Positions 38,522 through 51,097 of a stretch of 64,000 nt of DNA are shown in pieces; positions within the stretch are counted from its first letter, which is position 1, and every line of letters begins with the position of its first letter. The position numbers were made by a program, and so were the translations under genes. The notes beneath the pieces were generated by a model that searched no databases, was not told the DNA's origin, and saw only the letters and a program-made list of their open reading frames with translations. The stretch lies in contig CM068317.1 in the NCBI GenBank assembly GCA_034766995.1, positions 19,415,714 through 19,479,713 on the forward strand. Direction: 5' to 3'. The DNA is from Acanthacorydalis orientalis (taxonomy: Eukaryota; Arthropoda; Insecta; Megaloptera; Corydalidae).

Positions 38522-38837
38522 ACAAAATGTTTGTCAATTATAACATTTTTAACTCTAAAAACAAAAACTACATGCATGCATTTTTTCTTACATATTTAGG
38601 AATATTTGAAGATGTTTTATGAAGATTTTTACACGAACCCAATTCCTGAGTTAAAGCCATTTATTATGATATGTAAAATAATTAGTAATTTATTTACATG
38701 CTCTCCTGGTAAATTTTTATTTATAATTTAATCCCGCTCTTTCATTATACACATACACACACATGCACACACACATACATACATATGTATATATATATGA
38801 TTTTTTCCTTACATATTTAGAAATATTTTAAGATGTT
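38020..38837. repeat. ~300 bp tandem repeat, about 2.7 units, each carrying a CA/TA microsatellite
   Basis: Unit starts are marked by acgccaatt-like sequence at about 38029, 38330 and 38636. Each unit has atgatatgtaaaataattag, catgctctcctggtaaattt, a CA then TA microsatellite, and aacaaaatgtttgtcaatta followed by aactacatgcatg. It ends cttacatatttagaaatatt and gaagatgtttta. Unit three lacks the ~75 bp after its microsatellite. Microsatellite length and purity differ between units. Confidence 0.88.
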
Positions 38838-39184
38838 AAACTCACTATTCATTTCCTCTTAAATGGTCCACATTTAGTTTTTGGTAATTATTCCATTTTA
38901 TTTCCATGTACCGTTTTTTATTTTAATTAAAATATTGACATAGTGTTTTTTTTAAATTGTAGATAGTATATGTGAAACCTTTTTTCGTGTATATATATAT
39001 ACACACATATATAATACATTTTATCTGTATTTCTTTTCTACCACAAATATTTCTTAAAACAAAATCAAGAATATGAAAAACATGAAGAGAATAGTAATTC
39101 TTTTGTAATAATGAACCTTATTTTGTCCTTAACAGAATAATATTCAAATACAAAATTACTGCGAAATTTTTAATTATTTAATAT

Positions 39185-39222
<38 letters not shown>

Positions 39223-39310
39223 ATACAGCTGTTATTCACCTTTTTGGTTTAATGAATTATTTATATCGGAAATGATTGTGATATGGAATTTATTTGACAT
39301 ATTATATATG
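38838..39310. other. AT-rich non-coding stretch
   Basis: Contains a short (TA)n at 39187-39220; nothing else recognised. Confidence 0.5.
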
Positions 39311-40184
39311 CAGGATTCCCAAAAATGCATACACATTTTAACAGCCTGTAACCCTTTTAATTTTCTTCATTTTTTAAATCCAACGGATTTAAAATAATGG
39401 GTGATCTGGGGCTAAACTTCGAAAAAAGTAAATTTGTTATAAAATGCTATTGTAAGTGTGGGAACGTAATTGAAATGTAAATGCAGTTTAGAAAGCATCA
39501 TTTAAATTAAACTGTTCAATTAATTGCCACAATTGCAATTACTGGGTATCTGAGAATCCACATATTACGGAAGAACATCATGTTAATTAACTAGGAGCTA
39601 TAATGTGGTGTGACTTGTTAGCAAATGGTTTAATTGGACCATTATTTTTTGATAGCACTGTGATTGGTGCTGTTTATTGGAACCTGCTGCAGAAATTTTC
39701 ATACCATGCATTCGTGAGGTGTTTAGGCATGAGAAGTACTTTCATTTCCTATAAGATGGTGCACCTCACTACAATCATTATGTGAGGCCTATCTTGATGA
39801 AAATTTGCCGAACAGAGAGATTGTACGTAGAGGCAGCATTGAATACTCTCCCGTGTTTCCCTGACCTTACGCCAATGAACTTTTTTTATGGAAACTCATC
39901 AAAGATAAAGTTTATTCCACAAAACTGGCAACAGTTAATGAATTGAGAGCAGTTATTGAAAAAAAATGTGCTCAAATACCAAACCCAATCATTCGTTCTG
40001 TTTACAATTCCATTTATCTACGTTATTAGCAATGCCTAAACCAGAACATTCATCAGTTTGAGCACTTGCGATAACTGAAAAAATCTATGTGTGTCTTCTT
40101 TAATTTAGAGTTTTAGCCTTAGGTTTACCTTAATATATACTAGATTTATAACTATTCAAAGTATGTATATTTTTTTTGGGACGC
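39311..40184 (+). mobile_element. IS630/Tc1-type element (DUF4817/DDE_3 lineage), decayed
   Basis: The ends share short inverted similarity. The left end reads ggattcccaaaaatgcatac. The right end, reverse complemented, reads gcgtcccaaaaaaaatatac. The right end passes directly into (TA)n. The interior holds the C-terminal catalytic half of a transposase; the N-terminal helix-turn-helix part is not recognisable, so the element is internally deleted or highly diverged. Confidence 0.65.
39540..40075 (+). pseudogene. IS630/DUF4817-type transposase remnant
   Basis: Readable blocks in order: WVSENPHI (canonical W.SENPHW), [20 protein letters not shown], then FL, stop, [14 protein letters not shown]. 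That stretch corresponds to the QQDGAPPHYAxxVR motif with the second Asp retained. Next are FPDLTPMNFF, where the third catalytic Asp of LTPLDFF is Asn, then KIKFIPQNWQQLMN and a tail like QFEHLR (QFEHLR is out of frame near 40055). Frameshifts and stops throughout. Confidence 0.68.
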
Positions 40185-40201
40185 ATATATATATATATAT
40201 G

Positions 40202-40266
<65 letters not shown>
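40185..40266. repeat. (TA)n microsatellite
   Basis: TA/TG-interrupted tract continuous with the right end of the IS630-like element. Confidence 0.96.
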
Positions 40267-40273
<7 letters not shown>

Positions 40274-40871
40274 CATACATTTTTAATGCTACTTAATTCT
40301 ATGATTTTGTTGTCTGCTACTTAATACTGTGTGTGTAGTACTTTTACAACATTTTTACAATTAACAAGGAGAACAATAAAAATGAAATCCTTAACTAAAA
40401 GTTCGATTTATTATTTTCTTTCTTATAATATTATTTATATATTCTTTCTTTTAAAATAGTAGTTGTCTATTTTAGTTTACACTTTTCATATTTCTCAAAA
40501 TATTTTCTTGACTATAACTTAGCCAAATAGCAATCTTCTTCTATTTATTAAAATCATCCAATTAATGTTCCTCCTGGTGATCTTCATTCTGATTAATTAC
40601 TCACGTCTTTACTTGCTACAGCTTGAGCCATCTTTAGGTGTTTGTTGCAAAATTTCTTTTGTTTTCAAGCCACTGTTATTGGCTCGTCTAGTCGCAGTAA
40701 ATAGACTCGAGTAATTCACTAGAATCAAGACCACCTGGGCAATACACTACTGTTCTTAATTCTTTCTCTTACTTTGTACGTTGCACCCTTCATTTGTATT
40801 TTCCTTTTAATCCATTATTTATTTTATCTCCTTTAGAAATCATTCTAAAGATTTTTATTTATTAATATTTA
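40267..40871. other. AT-rich non-coding stretch
   Basis: Nothing recognised. Confidence 0.5.
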
Positions 40872-41405
40872 TTAGGTTAGTAAAAAATAATTGCGGTTTT
40901 TGTTTTCTGAATTCTAACTTTATTTTTTCAATGAAAGTGTCATTTTATCGTATTCATGTTAACATTATATTAAAGTGATTTTTTCGGTCTGTATTTTGAT
41001 AATATCAACTTTAGTTTTGTTATTAATTTTGCTTAAAATTGGGCTATTGAATTAAAGATGGAAAAGAAGCAAATAAGAGCAATTTTTTGCAAGAGTTAAA
41101 AATGGGTAGTAAAGCAAACTGCTCTTAAAATAAATGATATTTTTGGTATGAGTAATGTTAAGGAACGTACGGTGCAATGGTGGTTCCAAAGATTTTGTGC
41201 TGAGAACGAGAGCCTTGAAGATGAGGAAGTTCGCGGACGTCCTTTTTCAGTTCCTAATGACCAACTGAAGGCGTTAGTTGAATCAAAACCACGCACAGCA
41301 GTTCGAGAGCTTGCACAAAAGTCAGGCGTTAGTTATCCAACAGTTCTGAACCATTTAAAATAGCTAGGAAAATCAAAAAAGAGAATTATTTTTCTATCAA
41401 CTTAA
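40872..41405 (+). mobile_element. internally deleted mariner retaining only the DNA-binding region, copy 2
   Basis: A 534 bp element. The left end is ttaggttagtaaaaaataat. The right end is the reverse complement of ttaagttgatagaaaaataa. TA duplications lie at 40870-40871 and 41406-41407. It carries a leader, the transposase N-terminus and then, within ~20 bp of the end of the second helix-turn-helix, the right terminal repeat. The breakpoint corresponds closely to that of 36809-37326. Confidence 0.85.
41058..41363 (+). pseudogene. mariner helix-turn-helix domain without catalytic domain
   Basis: ATG at 41058 gives MEKKQIRAIFCKS, then a TAA at 41097-41099. The same frame continues through DIFGMSNVKERTVQWWFQRF and CAENESLEDEEVRGRP, then VPNDQLKALVESKPRTAVRE and LAQKSGVSYPTVLNHLK, with a stop ending at 41363. 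Both helix-turn-helix motifs and the GRP-hook (RGRP) are well preserved. From the second in-frame ATG at 41148 a 71-residue product would contain most of the DNA-binding region. Without the stop it would be about 101 residues. Wording matches the cecropia/Hsmar1 group. Expression is unknown. Confidence 0.8.
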
Positions 41406-41407
41406 TA

Positions 41408-42756
41408 TTTAATGTTACATTAGACTTTTTTATTTAATATATTTTTTTCTTCATATTTATGTTCATTTTAATTTATTTAATGCATTTTAATTAATTTTGT
41501 ATTTGGAAATTCTTCTGCACGAGTTTTATTTAACCCTAAGACATTTGCTGTACCATTTCTCTACTCAATTACTCCTTTAGTTCAACAATATAGTTTATTT
41601 TTTTTTTAGGAAACTCACTGGTGACTTAATTTATCCCCAAAACATCGAACCCTCATCCTGCAAGATCCATTTATTAAAAAATCATGTATCTTAATCGAAA
41701 AATACCTAACATTGTCGACAGTATTCAAATTATTACAGTTATTATAAAATTCGTTTTGTTAATTGTAGAAATTCTCTTTATAGAGATATATTTAAGGTTG
41801 TTTAAATGTTTTAAACATAGTATAATCGTATAGTTTGAGAAACGAAATCGTATTAAATGGAGAAAATACTTAAAATTATAGAAATGTATAATTAATATGT
41901 TCAGAATATACTTGTGAATAATCCGATAACAAAATGAACTATAACGTTAAGTTTCTCTTAACTCTTCCAGCATCATTTTAAAACTATCCATACCGATGAA
42001 GTAAACACAGTTTACTGCCAATATTTTTCATAAGAATTATTATTTATTAAGGAATAGAAGGATTTTTAATTAGTTGAACATCAAAGCCAATTCTTACACC
42101 GTCGTTTGGTATTAACAGAACATGTGTATTACAAGAAAATAAAGAAAAATAATTAAAAATATCACTCTAATCTCTCACGGCAAACTTTTGACAATCAGTA
42201 AACTAACAATTATTGAACAACAACAAGGGTTAAGGTTGGTTTTAAAATAAAAAAGAGAATTAAAGAAATATCTGCGTTTTCTATCATTATTTTTCAAATT
42301 CATTACTGATAGTAATGAATAATAGAGGCTAACAAGGAATATCAATGTTTTGTGAGTAACAGAAAGAAGGATATTTACAAATAAAAACACCCGGTCAACT
42401 GAGTTTACCGCACCGGAACGGGAGAGTTAAATAAATATCATTTTACTGTCGGTCGATTGATTGGTGTCGGTCATAAATATTTTGTTGGTACGGATAGCGA
42501 AATGAATCTTCGGAACGTGTATACACAATAAAAATTTGTTGTATTATAAGATGATCCTAATTTGGTCTATTGAATTATTCATCATTTTTTTTGTTTTGAA
42601 GATTGCAGTTTATGTAAATAGTTAAATGATGCGTATAAGTGTTGCAAATTTTAGAAGTCTAAATGAGAACTAAATATTCTGTTTTAACAAAAATAGTAAT
42701 TTTAACAAAAAGCACTTATTTTTTATATTTCTCATATGATTTTATTAATTACTAGT
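41408..42756. other. AT-rich non-coding stretch
   Basis: No gene seen. A small GC-richer patch near 42390-42490 (including tcgattgattggtgtcggtc) faintly resembles the ctgattggttgatatcggtc block of the GC-ended repeat. Confidence 0.5.
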
Positions 42757-43714
42757 GTATAGCCCGTTAAAATTGACGGGAAAATAGGAAGAAATAGAAA
42801 AAAACCGTTTATTGGTTCTTACAAACACAATATATTTAAACATAAAAAATACCTAAAGAGCCCTATACATAATCAGTTTGTCCATCAGTTCTGACTGATC
42901 AGTTAAATTTAAAGAGTTTTAACTGATCAGACTGTGTGCATTATCAGATCTAACTGATACGTTGTATTTTCTAAACAAATTTTTATCTGCCCTTTCCCGA
43001 TGCGGGCTTCATAATAATCATATAAATACTTCTATATAATTATTTTTCTATTATAAAGGATGTCGCAAACAGTATCGAATTACTAAAATTAATTTACCAT
43101 TATTTTGAATTGTGTCATTTATGACAAAATATTAATTTTTAAAAACTTGTCCCTCCCTAACTTAAAATATACTTGCTACGCCACTGAAAATATATTTTTT
43201 CTTTTAACTATGCACTAGTAAGAAAGTTCTTTAATAAAATAAATGATAATTTTTCGATTAAAGTTTTAAAATTAATTTGTACATTAAATGGTTACAGTTT
43301 AATTTAATTTTTAATTTAATTTAAGTTTAATTTACAGCTACCTAGAAAATAACTAACCAAAAAATAGCTAACTAAAAATAACGCAAAAATCTAAGCTTAT
43401 TACAAGTAGAAACAAATAAAAACTGAACCTGCAACGCACACCCAAATTTTACTTCCGTTCAGTTGGTCGGACAGATAAATAAAAGATGGATTTTTTTCAG
43501 TTCTTAGCTATACTAATCAGTTCAAAACGGAACGATACACATACCTACACCCTCAGTTTATTGTACTGATCACAACTGATCATTCGGAACTGACCGGGCA
43601 AACTGATAATGTATGGGGCCTTTAAGAACGAAACATAATGAATTAAACTTGAAACCTATGAACTAACGAAGCAAACACTCTCGTCACTATACACTTTGTC
43701 CTACGGACAAAGTG
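42751..43714. mobile_element. possible outer element with terminal hairpins enclosing a MITE
   Basis: The left hairpin cccgttaaaattgacggg (42763-42780) follows ctagtgtatag. The right hairpin cactttgtcctacggacaaagtg (43692-43714; 10 bp arms, 3-base loop) follows cactata. Both lie just outside the long-TIR MITE at 42857-43621. Whether they are ends of one element is inference. Confidence 0.3.
42857..43621. mobile_element. MITE with long terminal inverted repeats
   Basis: The ends match over about 50 bp. The left begins agagccctatacataatcag. The right, reverse complemented, begins aggccccatacattatcagt. Each is followed by related subterminal cagttctgactgatcagtt-type motifs, and gatcag/ctgatc motifs recur several times near both ends. 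Flanks are CTAA (left) and TTAA (right), so a TTAA or TAA target is plausible. The 765 bp interior has no coding potential. Confidence 0.78.
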
Positions 43715-44651
43715 AAGAAAAAGATGTGTTTTTATTATATATTTTATTGTATATTTAGTAATATTTGTTGTTTAGTTATAATCAAGAAGCTCATAACAAG
43801 TGTTCCTTTTGCTAATTCATCAACAAAATAATATTACCTCTTTTGCTTAAATAGAATGAATTTCAATTTTTTTTAACACCATGATATTTTTAATTTCCTC
43901 TTGTAGTACTTATCAATTGATTAAAATAAGCATGGGTCCAACGAACGCTTAGGAAATAATTTCTCTGTATTAAACGGAATTATTCAGCGATGAACTCTTA
44001 AAAATTTTACAATCAAATAAATCAACGTTAGATAAAAGTTTAAAGAAATGAAATATTTTAAAAACTTTAACTTAACTTGAAACCCCCTGATAAATCATTC
44101 AGTTCAATCCAAGAGAAAGAATCTTTCTAATGGAGATAAGTGGTTTGAGATGTACAAAAAGTTTTAGCAAAAAGTAGCTTCCAAAAAAAATGTGTATGAT
44201 AAAACTAATGTACAGTAGTACTCAGAGAAATTCTTAACAAAAAAACTTAACTCATCGTATGAATAAAAATGGATATAATTTTTTTCCATTTTTTGCAATT
44301 TAAAATTAATTATTAAAAACAATTAAGTGTATTAAAATAACTACTTTTTTAAGTTGTATTGTTCATTATATCAGCCAGTGCCAAACACAATTTATTACCA
44401 AAATAATGTACAGTTAATCATTTCGCCATTGACTATATTTTGTATAATTCGTGTGTATTAAGACAATGGTTTCAATCAATTATAGAAATTACTTAATTTT
44501 TTTTGTGTATTTATTTTGTGAGTCAATGAAAGAGTTGCGAGACAAAACATTAATATAGCATATGATGACTATTGACTACGTCACCTGTATAATTTATATA
44601 AGTACTAAAATGGATAAAAATAATAAATAAATATGTCTGAAAAGTACCATA
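43715..44651. other. AT-rich non-coding stretch
   Basis: Nothing recognised. Confidence 0.5.
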
Positions 44652-44659
44652 CGATAGAG

Positions 44660-45777
<1,118 letters not shown>

Positions 45778-45785
45778 CGATAGAC

Positions 45786-45974
45786 AATTTATCATGAAAC
45801 TACGTTTTCTTAGACTTAGTTATTAGGACGGATTAAATTTTTAAAACTTTAATTTTTAGAAAAGTAATTTATTTCATATTGTTAGATAAAAATACCGGTT
45901 TTTTATTTAACAAATTTTAAATAAATAAGTAGACAGGAAATTTAAAATCTATAACTGTTTTAATACATACATAA

Positions 45975-46034
<60 letters not shown>

Positions 46035-46989
46035 TATTTTCACATATAAACAATGAAGCGATATAAATTTTCTAGAAAGTAATATAGAATATATAGATAA
46101 ACTTTTTCAATGAAAGCTGATATCTTACAATCTAAGATTCGAACTTAAACCATTATTCAACAGACCGCTTTGTTTGCAATAAGTTACGTTTGTTTCGTGT
46201 ATTCGAATTCACGATCTATTGATCATTATCCCACAATACTAAACAACTGTGATAAATCACGGATGTCTGTAAATCCCTGATTTATCCATTTCCATGCACA
46301 TAAAATCACTTTCTAATTCATTACGTAACGCGAACATATCTTCTCAAATGCATGAGAATTACATTTCGATGGAAACGTATATACGAGTCATTTTAAAGTG
46401 CAATCATAATTTTTTATCATCCCGTCTGACATCACATAAACAAAGATGACATTTGTTTCTACAAGGATTCGAATTCACGACAACGTTCTCCGGTTCTACG
46501 AGACTGGTACGTTTTACGCAATCGATTGTAAACGTTGTCTCGTACGATACGAACAAATTGACGTTTTTGTGAATCAATATTTAGATAATGCGCAATAGCA
46601 TGTAATATTCGTGATAGTTTCGAAGTAATAAAATACTATAATTAGAGAATTGACCTTAGACGATGATGGTTTTTGCTTGTAACGCTAGTTTCTTAGACGT
46701 ACTACAAAAATATGTTTAATTTTTGTTTCCAATCATTGAGCATAATTAAGAGTACAATTATATTCAATTTATATTCGTACAATAACAGATATTATACGTT
46801 AACCATAAAATTTATTTTATAATACGGAGTTTTTTATTTCTTTTTAAATATGTAACAATATTTAATAATTTTAAATTGAATTTTAAGAAAATAATTTTAA
46901 TATCAAAAAATTTAAAAAAAATCTTACCGTACACAAATTAAATTGTATATTTACCCATGATATAATATGTAACATAATCAAATGTACGT
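45786..46989. other. AT-rich stretch with duplicated gattcgaattcacga motif
   Basis: (TA)n at 45978-46030. attcgaattcacga occurs near 46203 and 46480, each after a tgtttc. On the minus strand this reads like a degenerate tRNA B box (gaattcgaatcc), but no cloverleaf can be drawn. Nothing else recognised. Confidence 0.4.
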
Positions 46990-47790
46990 CATTTATACAT
47001 ATGAGGTTAGTTTTCTACAAGATGGTGCCACCATTCATTTGGTAACGTCATGGCTATCAAGTGTCACTTTTCAACCTAGTATACGCGAAATTTCAACCAG
47101 AAACGATACGTTGTTCACGTTCTACAGATTTTTGAAGCGAGCATTATAGCAATTTTCGCAAAAATAGAAAAAACGAGTTCCGTGCAATTATACAACATTT
47201 ATATTTTAAAAAATCGTCAGAACCAAATTTTCTTTATCCAGGATTTTACTTGGTTTTTGCCATATTTTTTGCTTTCCATCTCAATCTAAAAGACCAAATT
47301 TGCTTCATCGGTGAAAATGACTTTATTCCAAAACTCCATATCGTTGTTGATATGCCTTTTACCAAATTCTAGACGCTTCTTTCTATTAATGCTACAAATG
47401 AAGTGTTTTCTTTTAGTTAATCTGTTCTTATAGTCACATATCTACTTAAAGCTATACTAATTGTACGTGCGCTAACGTTTTTTCCAGTTGTATTCCCAAT
47501 AGTGGCAGAAACTTTAGGAGCACTAATGAAAGGATTTTTTCTTACTTCCTTCAAAATTTCATGCTCATCCTGATCACTTATTATTTTTCTCTTCATATTT
47601 TTAGGTTCATTTTCGACACTGCTTTCGATTTTGTACTTGTTATAATATACTACACGGGGAATTACTTATTTGAACCAATTTAGTAATTTACTTTAGAGAT
47701 TTACCATCTTCACGTACGTAAACTACTAAACTTCTTGTTTTTATAGTTATTTCGAATCCTTTTCTTCCCGTTATTGATATCTATTTCACG
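46990..47790 (-). pseudogene. Tc1-like transposase remnant
   Basis: The minus strand from about 47700 gives an N-terminal helix-turn-helix: SPCSILYNKYKIESSVENEP. Then come EILKEVRKNPFISAPKVSAT and GNTTGKNVSARTI. In a second frame, after a shift near 47440, come KRLEFGKRHINNDMEFWNKV and IFTDEANLVF. The last is the first catalytic Asp block (VIFTDES of Tc1). The sequence ends before the second Asp. Sequence at 46995-47080 (plus reading FLQDGATIHLV) could be a separate fragment of an IS630-type element. Confidence 0.68.
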
Positions 47791-48289
47791 TACCACGAAA
47801 CAATCAAAAACGTTACTATTCTTTAAGTATCAATTTTATGAACTCACTTAATATGAAATTTTAAGATTTAATGTGTTTACTTTCACAGTTTTCAAACGAA
47901 TACTTAAATGTATGAATACGAGTATCGCAGAACTTGCACATAATTTTACCTTATTGCACCATTTTTGTTCTAATACGAAAACGATTAATTTTTTCTTAGA
48001 AAAATACAATGCAACATCAGTCTGCACTGTAGACTATAAAACCATTTATGATATTTAATTATTATTTACCAACTTTTTCTTGTCTTTTGTAGTATCAATT
48101 CTTGGGTACGGATAAAACTGTCTGCATCTGTATAATTTTATACAAAAACGAACCACTAATTCTGTTTAACTATTTTACAATAGAAGGAACTCTCTTAGAA
48201 CAAATTGTTTTAAACATTATAAATCGTGACTTAAAAAATATGCATGAAAATTTAAGAAAATATGATTATTTCTCTCTATCTATCTATAG

Positions 48290-48338
<49 letters not shown>

Positions 48339-48990
48339 ATAGTGTATATGTAAATCTACTTTATATTCATATATACTTCAACGAAAACAATAAAATCTGT
48401 TAAGAAGAAAAGATAAAATATCATCTCAGAAGTAGTTACATACTAAAATTCTAAAACATAAATTTTTAATGTTTAAATTATATATATATATATATACGTT
48501 AGTTTCCAATTTTTTTCTTAATATTTCGAAAAACATCATTTGTACAATATGTATATGTTTTTATATGAAATGACATTAACTACATATCACAAATATTTAA
48601 TAATTAACTTAAAAATAAATACCATTATGCAAATCATCGTTAAGGTCATTATTTCTATTTAACACGTATTAATCTGTTCATCCTTTTCTTCACAATTCCT
48701 TTGTATTAACATTATAATATTCTTTTAAACAATGGAAAATTTCAGACACGTGCACGTCTATTTTGTACGCACATTAAATATATTTAAAAATCTATTATGA
48801 CGTATTCTCAATGCTTATTAATGATATATTTTTTTAATGAAAAAAATTTGCGAGGGAAGTTTGAAAAATTCTTCATCCATTTACTAATATAGTTGAAAAG
48901 AGAATATTATTTAGCACATATTTCAAATATTGAAATTATTTTTTAGAAAAATAGTATAATAATTAGATAAAGAGTAAAACTGAAGTACGG
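47791..48990. other. AT-rich non-coding stretch
   Basis: (TA)n at 48280-48337 and a short one at 48480-48497. No recognised gene. Confidence 0.5.
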
Positions 48991-49611
48991 CGGGCCTTTT
49001 TGAGTTGATTCGTCACCGTAGATGAATCACGAATCCGCTACTACACACCTGAGTCGAAAGAACAGTCAAAGCAGTGAACAACGACTAGTGAAATTGCATC
49101 GAAGAAGGCGAAGACCGTTTTGTTGGCTGGGAAGATGATGGCCACTGTTTTTTTGTTTTCTCAAGGAATCATCCTGATCGACTACTTAACGAAGGGATAA
49201 ACTATAACAAGAGTAACATTATTGCACAGTTTGAAAAAAGCTAAAACAAAAACTGCCAAGATTGGCGCAAAAAAGGATTCTTTCACAAGGACAACGCGCC
49301 GTCCCACAAATTGAGCGTCGCAATAGAAAAATTGTCACGAACTAGTCTTCAAATTGATTCCTCATCCACTTTATTTTCTGGATTTGGCCCCGTCTCACTT
49401 CTTCCTCTTCCCGAACTTAAAAAATTGGCTCGGTGGGAAAAATTCTAGTTGAATGAGGATATCATCGTCGCCGTCAAAGGATATTTTATAGATCCGCTGG
49501 ACCAAGTTTATAGCCTTCAATGGAGACTACGTTGAGAAGTAAAACCGATTTTTTTTAAAAAAAAACTGTGTTAAACTAGTTTTTTACCATACTTATCAAT
49601 CGACCCTCGTA
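48991..49611 (+). mobile_element. irritans-type mariner, 5'-truncated and decayed
   Basis: Plus-strand readings: FVTVDESRIRYYTPESKEQS (first Asp block of irritans mariners, canonical DESWIHYYTPE), ATVFLFSQGIILIDYLTKG, then HPLYFLDLAPSHFFLFPNLK. That corresponds to YSPDLAPSDFFLFPxLK, with the third Asp replaced. Further on come IAFNGDYVEK and a stop. The right end, caatcgaccctcgta (to 49611), resembles the tacgagggt ends of this group. The second Asp block is frameshifted. The DNA-binding domain is missing. Confidence 0.75.
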
Positions 49612-49614
49612 TAT

Positions 49615-50509
49615 TAGGGTTGCCAGATTTTGAAAAATCAAATATGGGACATGAGTATTAAAAAAATCCAACTCCGAACCTTAAAACAATTTTATTAAAT
49701 GACATAATGTAGGAACATTATAATAATTATCCGCAATTCAATCTTTATATTTAGTACTACATTTAGCATTCTCTAACAAAAATGGATCGTCTATTACAAG
49801 ATTATAGAAATCTTCATAAGGAATGTTGATGTTTACACTGTAAAATTACTTCTACTCTTCTCACGGCCATCTTACTTCTCTCATCTGTTCATTGTACTGA
49901 CATAAGCGAAAAAATTCTTTCAACATGAGCATTGTGAGCAGGAATGTTGAAAAAGTATTCTCAAAATATGAGCAACTCAGAATATTATTCTTTAAATTTA
50001 ATTTGTTTTAATATAGCCGTCCATTTTTCATTTTTCATGGAAATTAATTTACTTTTTATTATATATTTTATGAATTAACCAAATATCACACATTCGAAAA
50101 AGGCTACATCTTATTATTAATAATTATTGAAATAACATCCACGTATTTTGCTGATACCGCACCGCACAATGTCCAAATAAGAACTGTTTGAAAATAGCCA
50201 AATGCAATATATCTGTACTAAATTATAAATAAAATGTTCTTACTAAATAAAAACCGAACGATACAAGGGCCGTCGCTACCATGTCGCTGCCTTAAACTGT
50301 AAACACAATTAATTTCATGGAATTGTCTGTTTTTATGGCTTACAATTCAATTTAAGTTAGATTATTACAAAAGAATATTGAAAATTATAATTGATTAACA
50401 TAATATTTATAATTTTATCTTGTCATTAAAATACGGGACATTAGGCTGTCCCTACAAGTACAATACGGAACAGCAAATTTTGACATAAAATACGGGACAT
50501 CGGGCAAGC

Positions 50510-50512
<3 letters not shown>
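49615..50512 (-). mobile_element. hAT-like element, decayed, directly abutting a mariner end
   Basis: The left boundary tagggttgccagattttg and the right boundary (reverse complement taggcttgcccgatgtcccg) share the tagg.ttgcc start. The minus strand near 49985-49810 reads NIPAHNAHVERIFSLMSVQ, stop, TDERSKMAVRRVEVILQC. This is the hATC dimerisation block (xIPxSNAxVERxFSxM...WTDERNRM). Stops and frameshifts elsewhere; no catalytic domain recognised. Only a few bases separate it from the mariner ending at 49611, and the right end runs into (TA)n. Confidence 0.68.

Positions 50513-50595
<83 letters not shown>
50513..50595. repeat. (TA)n microsatellite
   Basis: Pure TA run at the right end of the hAT-like element. 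Confidence 0.97.
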
Positions 50596-50597
<2 letters not shown>

Positions 50598-50947
50598 AAA
50601 TTTAACAAAGAAGTCATCTGTTTTAATATTAGTTTACTAAATTTAAAATTATTGCAATAAATAGTAATTATTAGAGGTTGAGTAAATAAAGAAAAGAGAA
50701 ATTATACTTTCATTAGATATTAATTGATTAATACGGTTTTGTCACACTAATAAGTGAAAACATAAAAATGTAATTGTTTGTTTCACATTATGAGTAGATA
50801 TTAATAATCGTTTCAATAAATATTATGATAATTTCTTAAATTACTTATATTTACAATGTATTTTTTTTATCAAGTACATTATTGTAATTATTGAGACATG
50901 ATATATTCATTGTTTTCAATAAATACACTGTCATTCAAGACATTTTG

Positions 50948-50986
<39 letters not shown>

Positions 50987-51036
50987 GTTATATTATATAT
51001 ATATATATATTATATATATATTTATACACACACACA

Positions 51037-51097
<61 letters not shown>

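Noticed and set aside
42175..42390. Minus-strand 71-codon frame near a GC-richer patch
   Set aside because: No domain recognised; the start and stop fit chance expectation for AT-rich DNA.
46440..46560. Possible tRNA gene on the minus strand
   Set aside because: A B-box-like motif is present, but the T-stem does not pair and no acceptor stem can be drawn.
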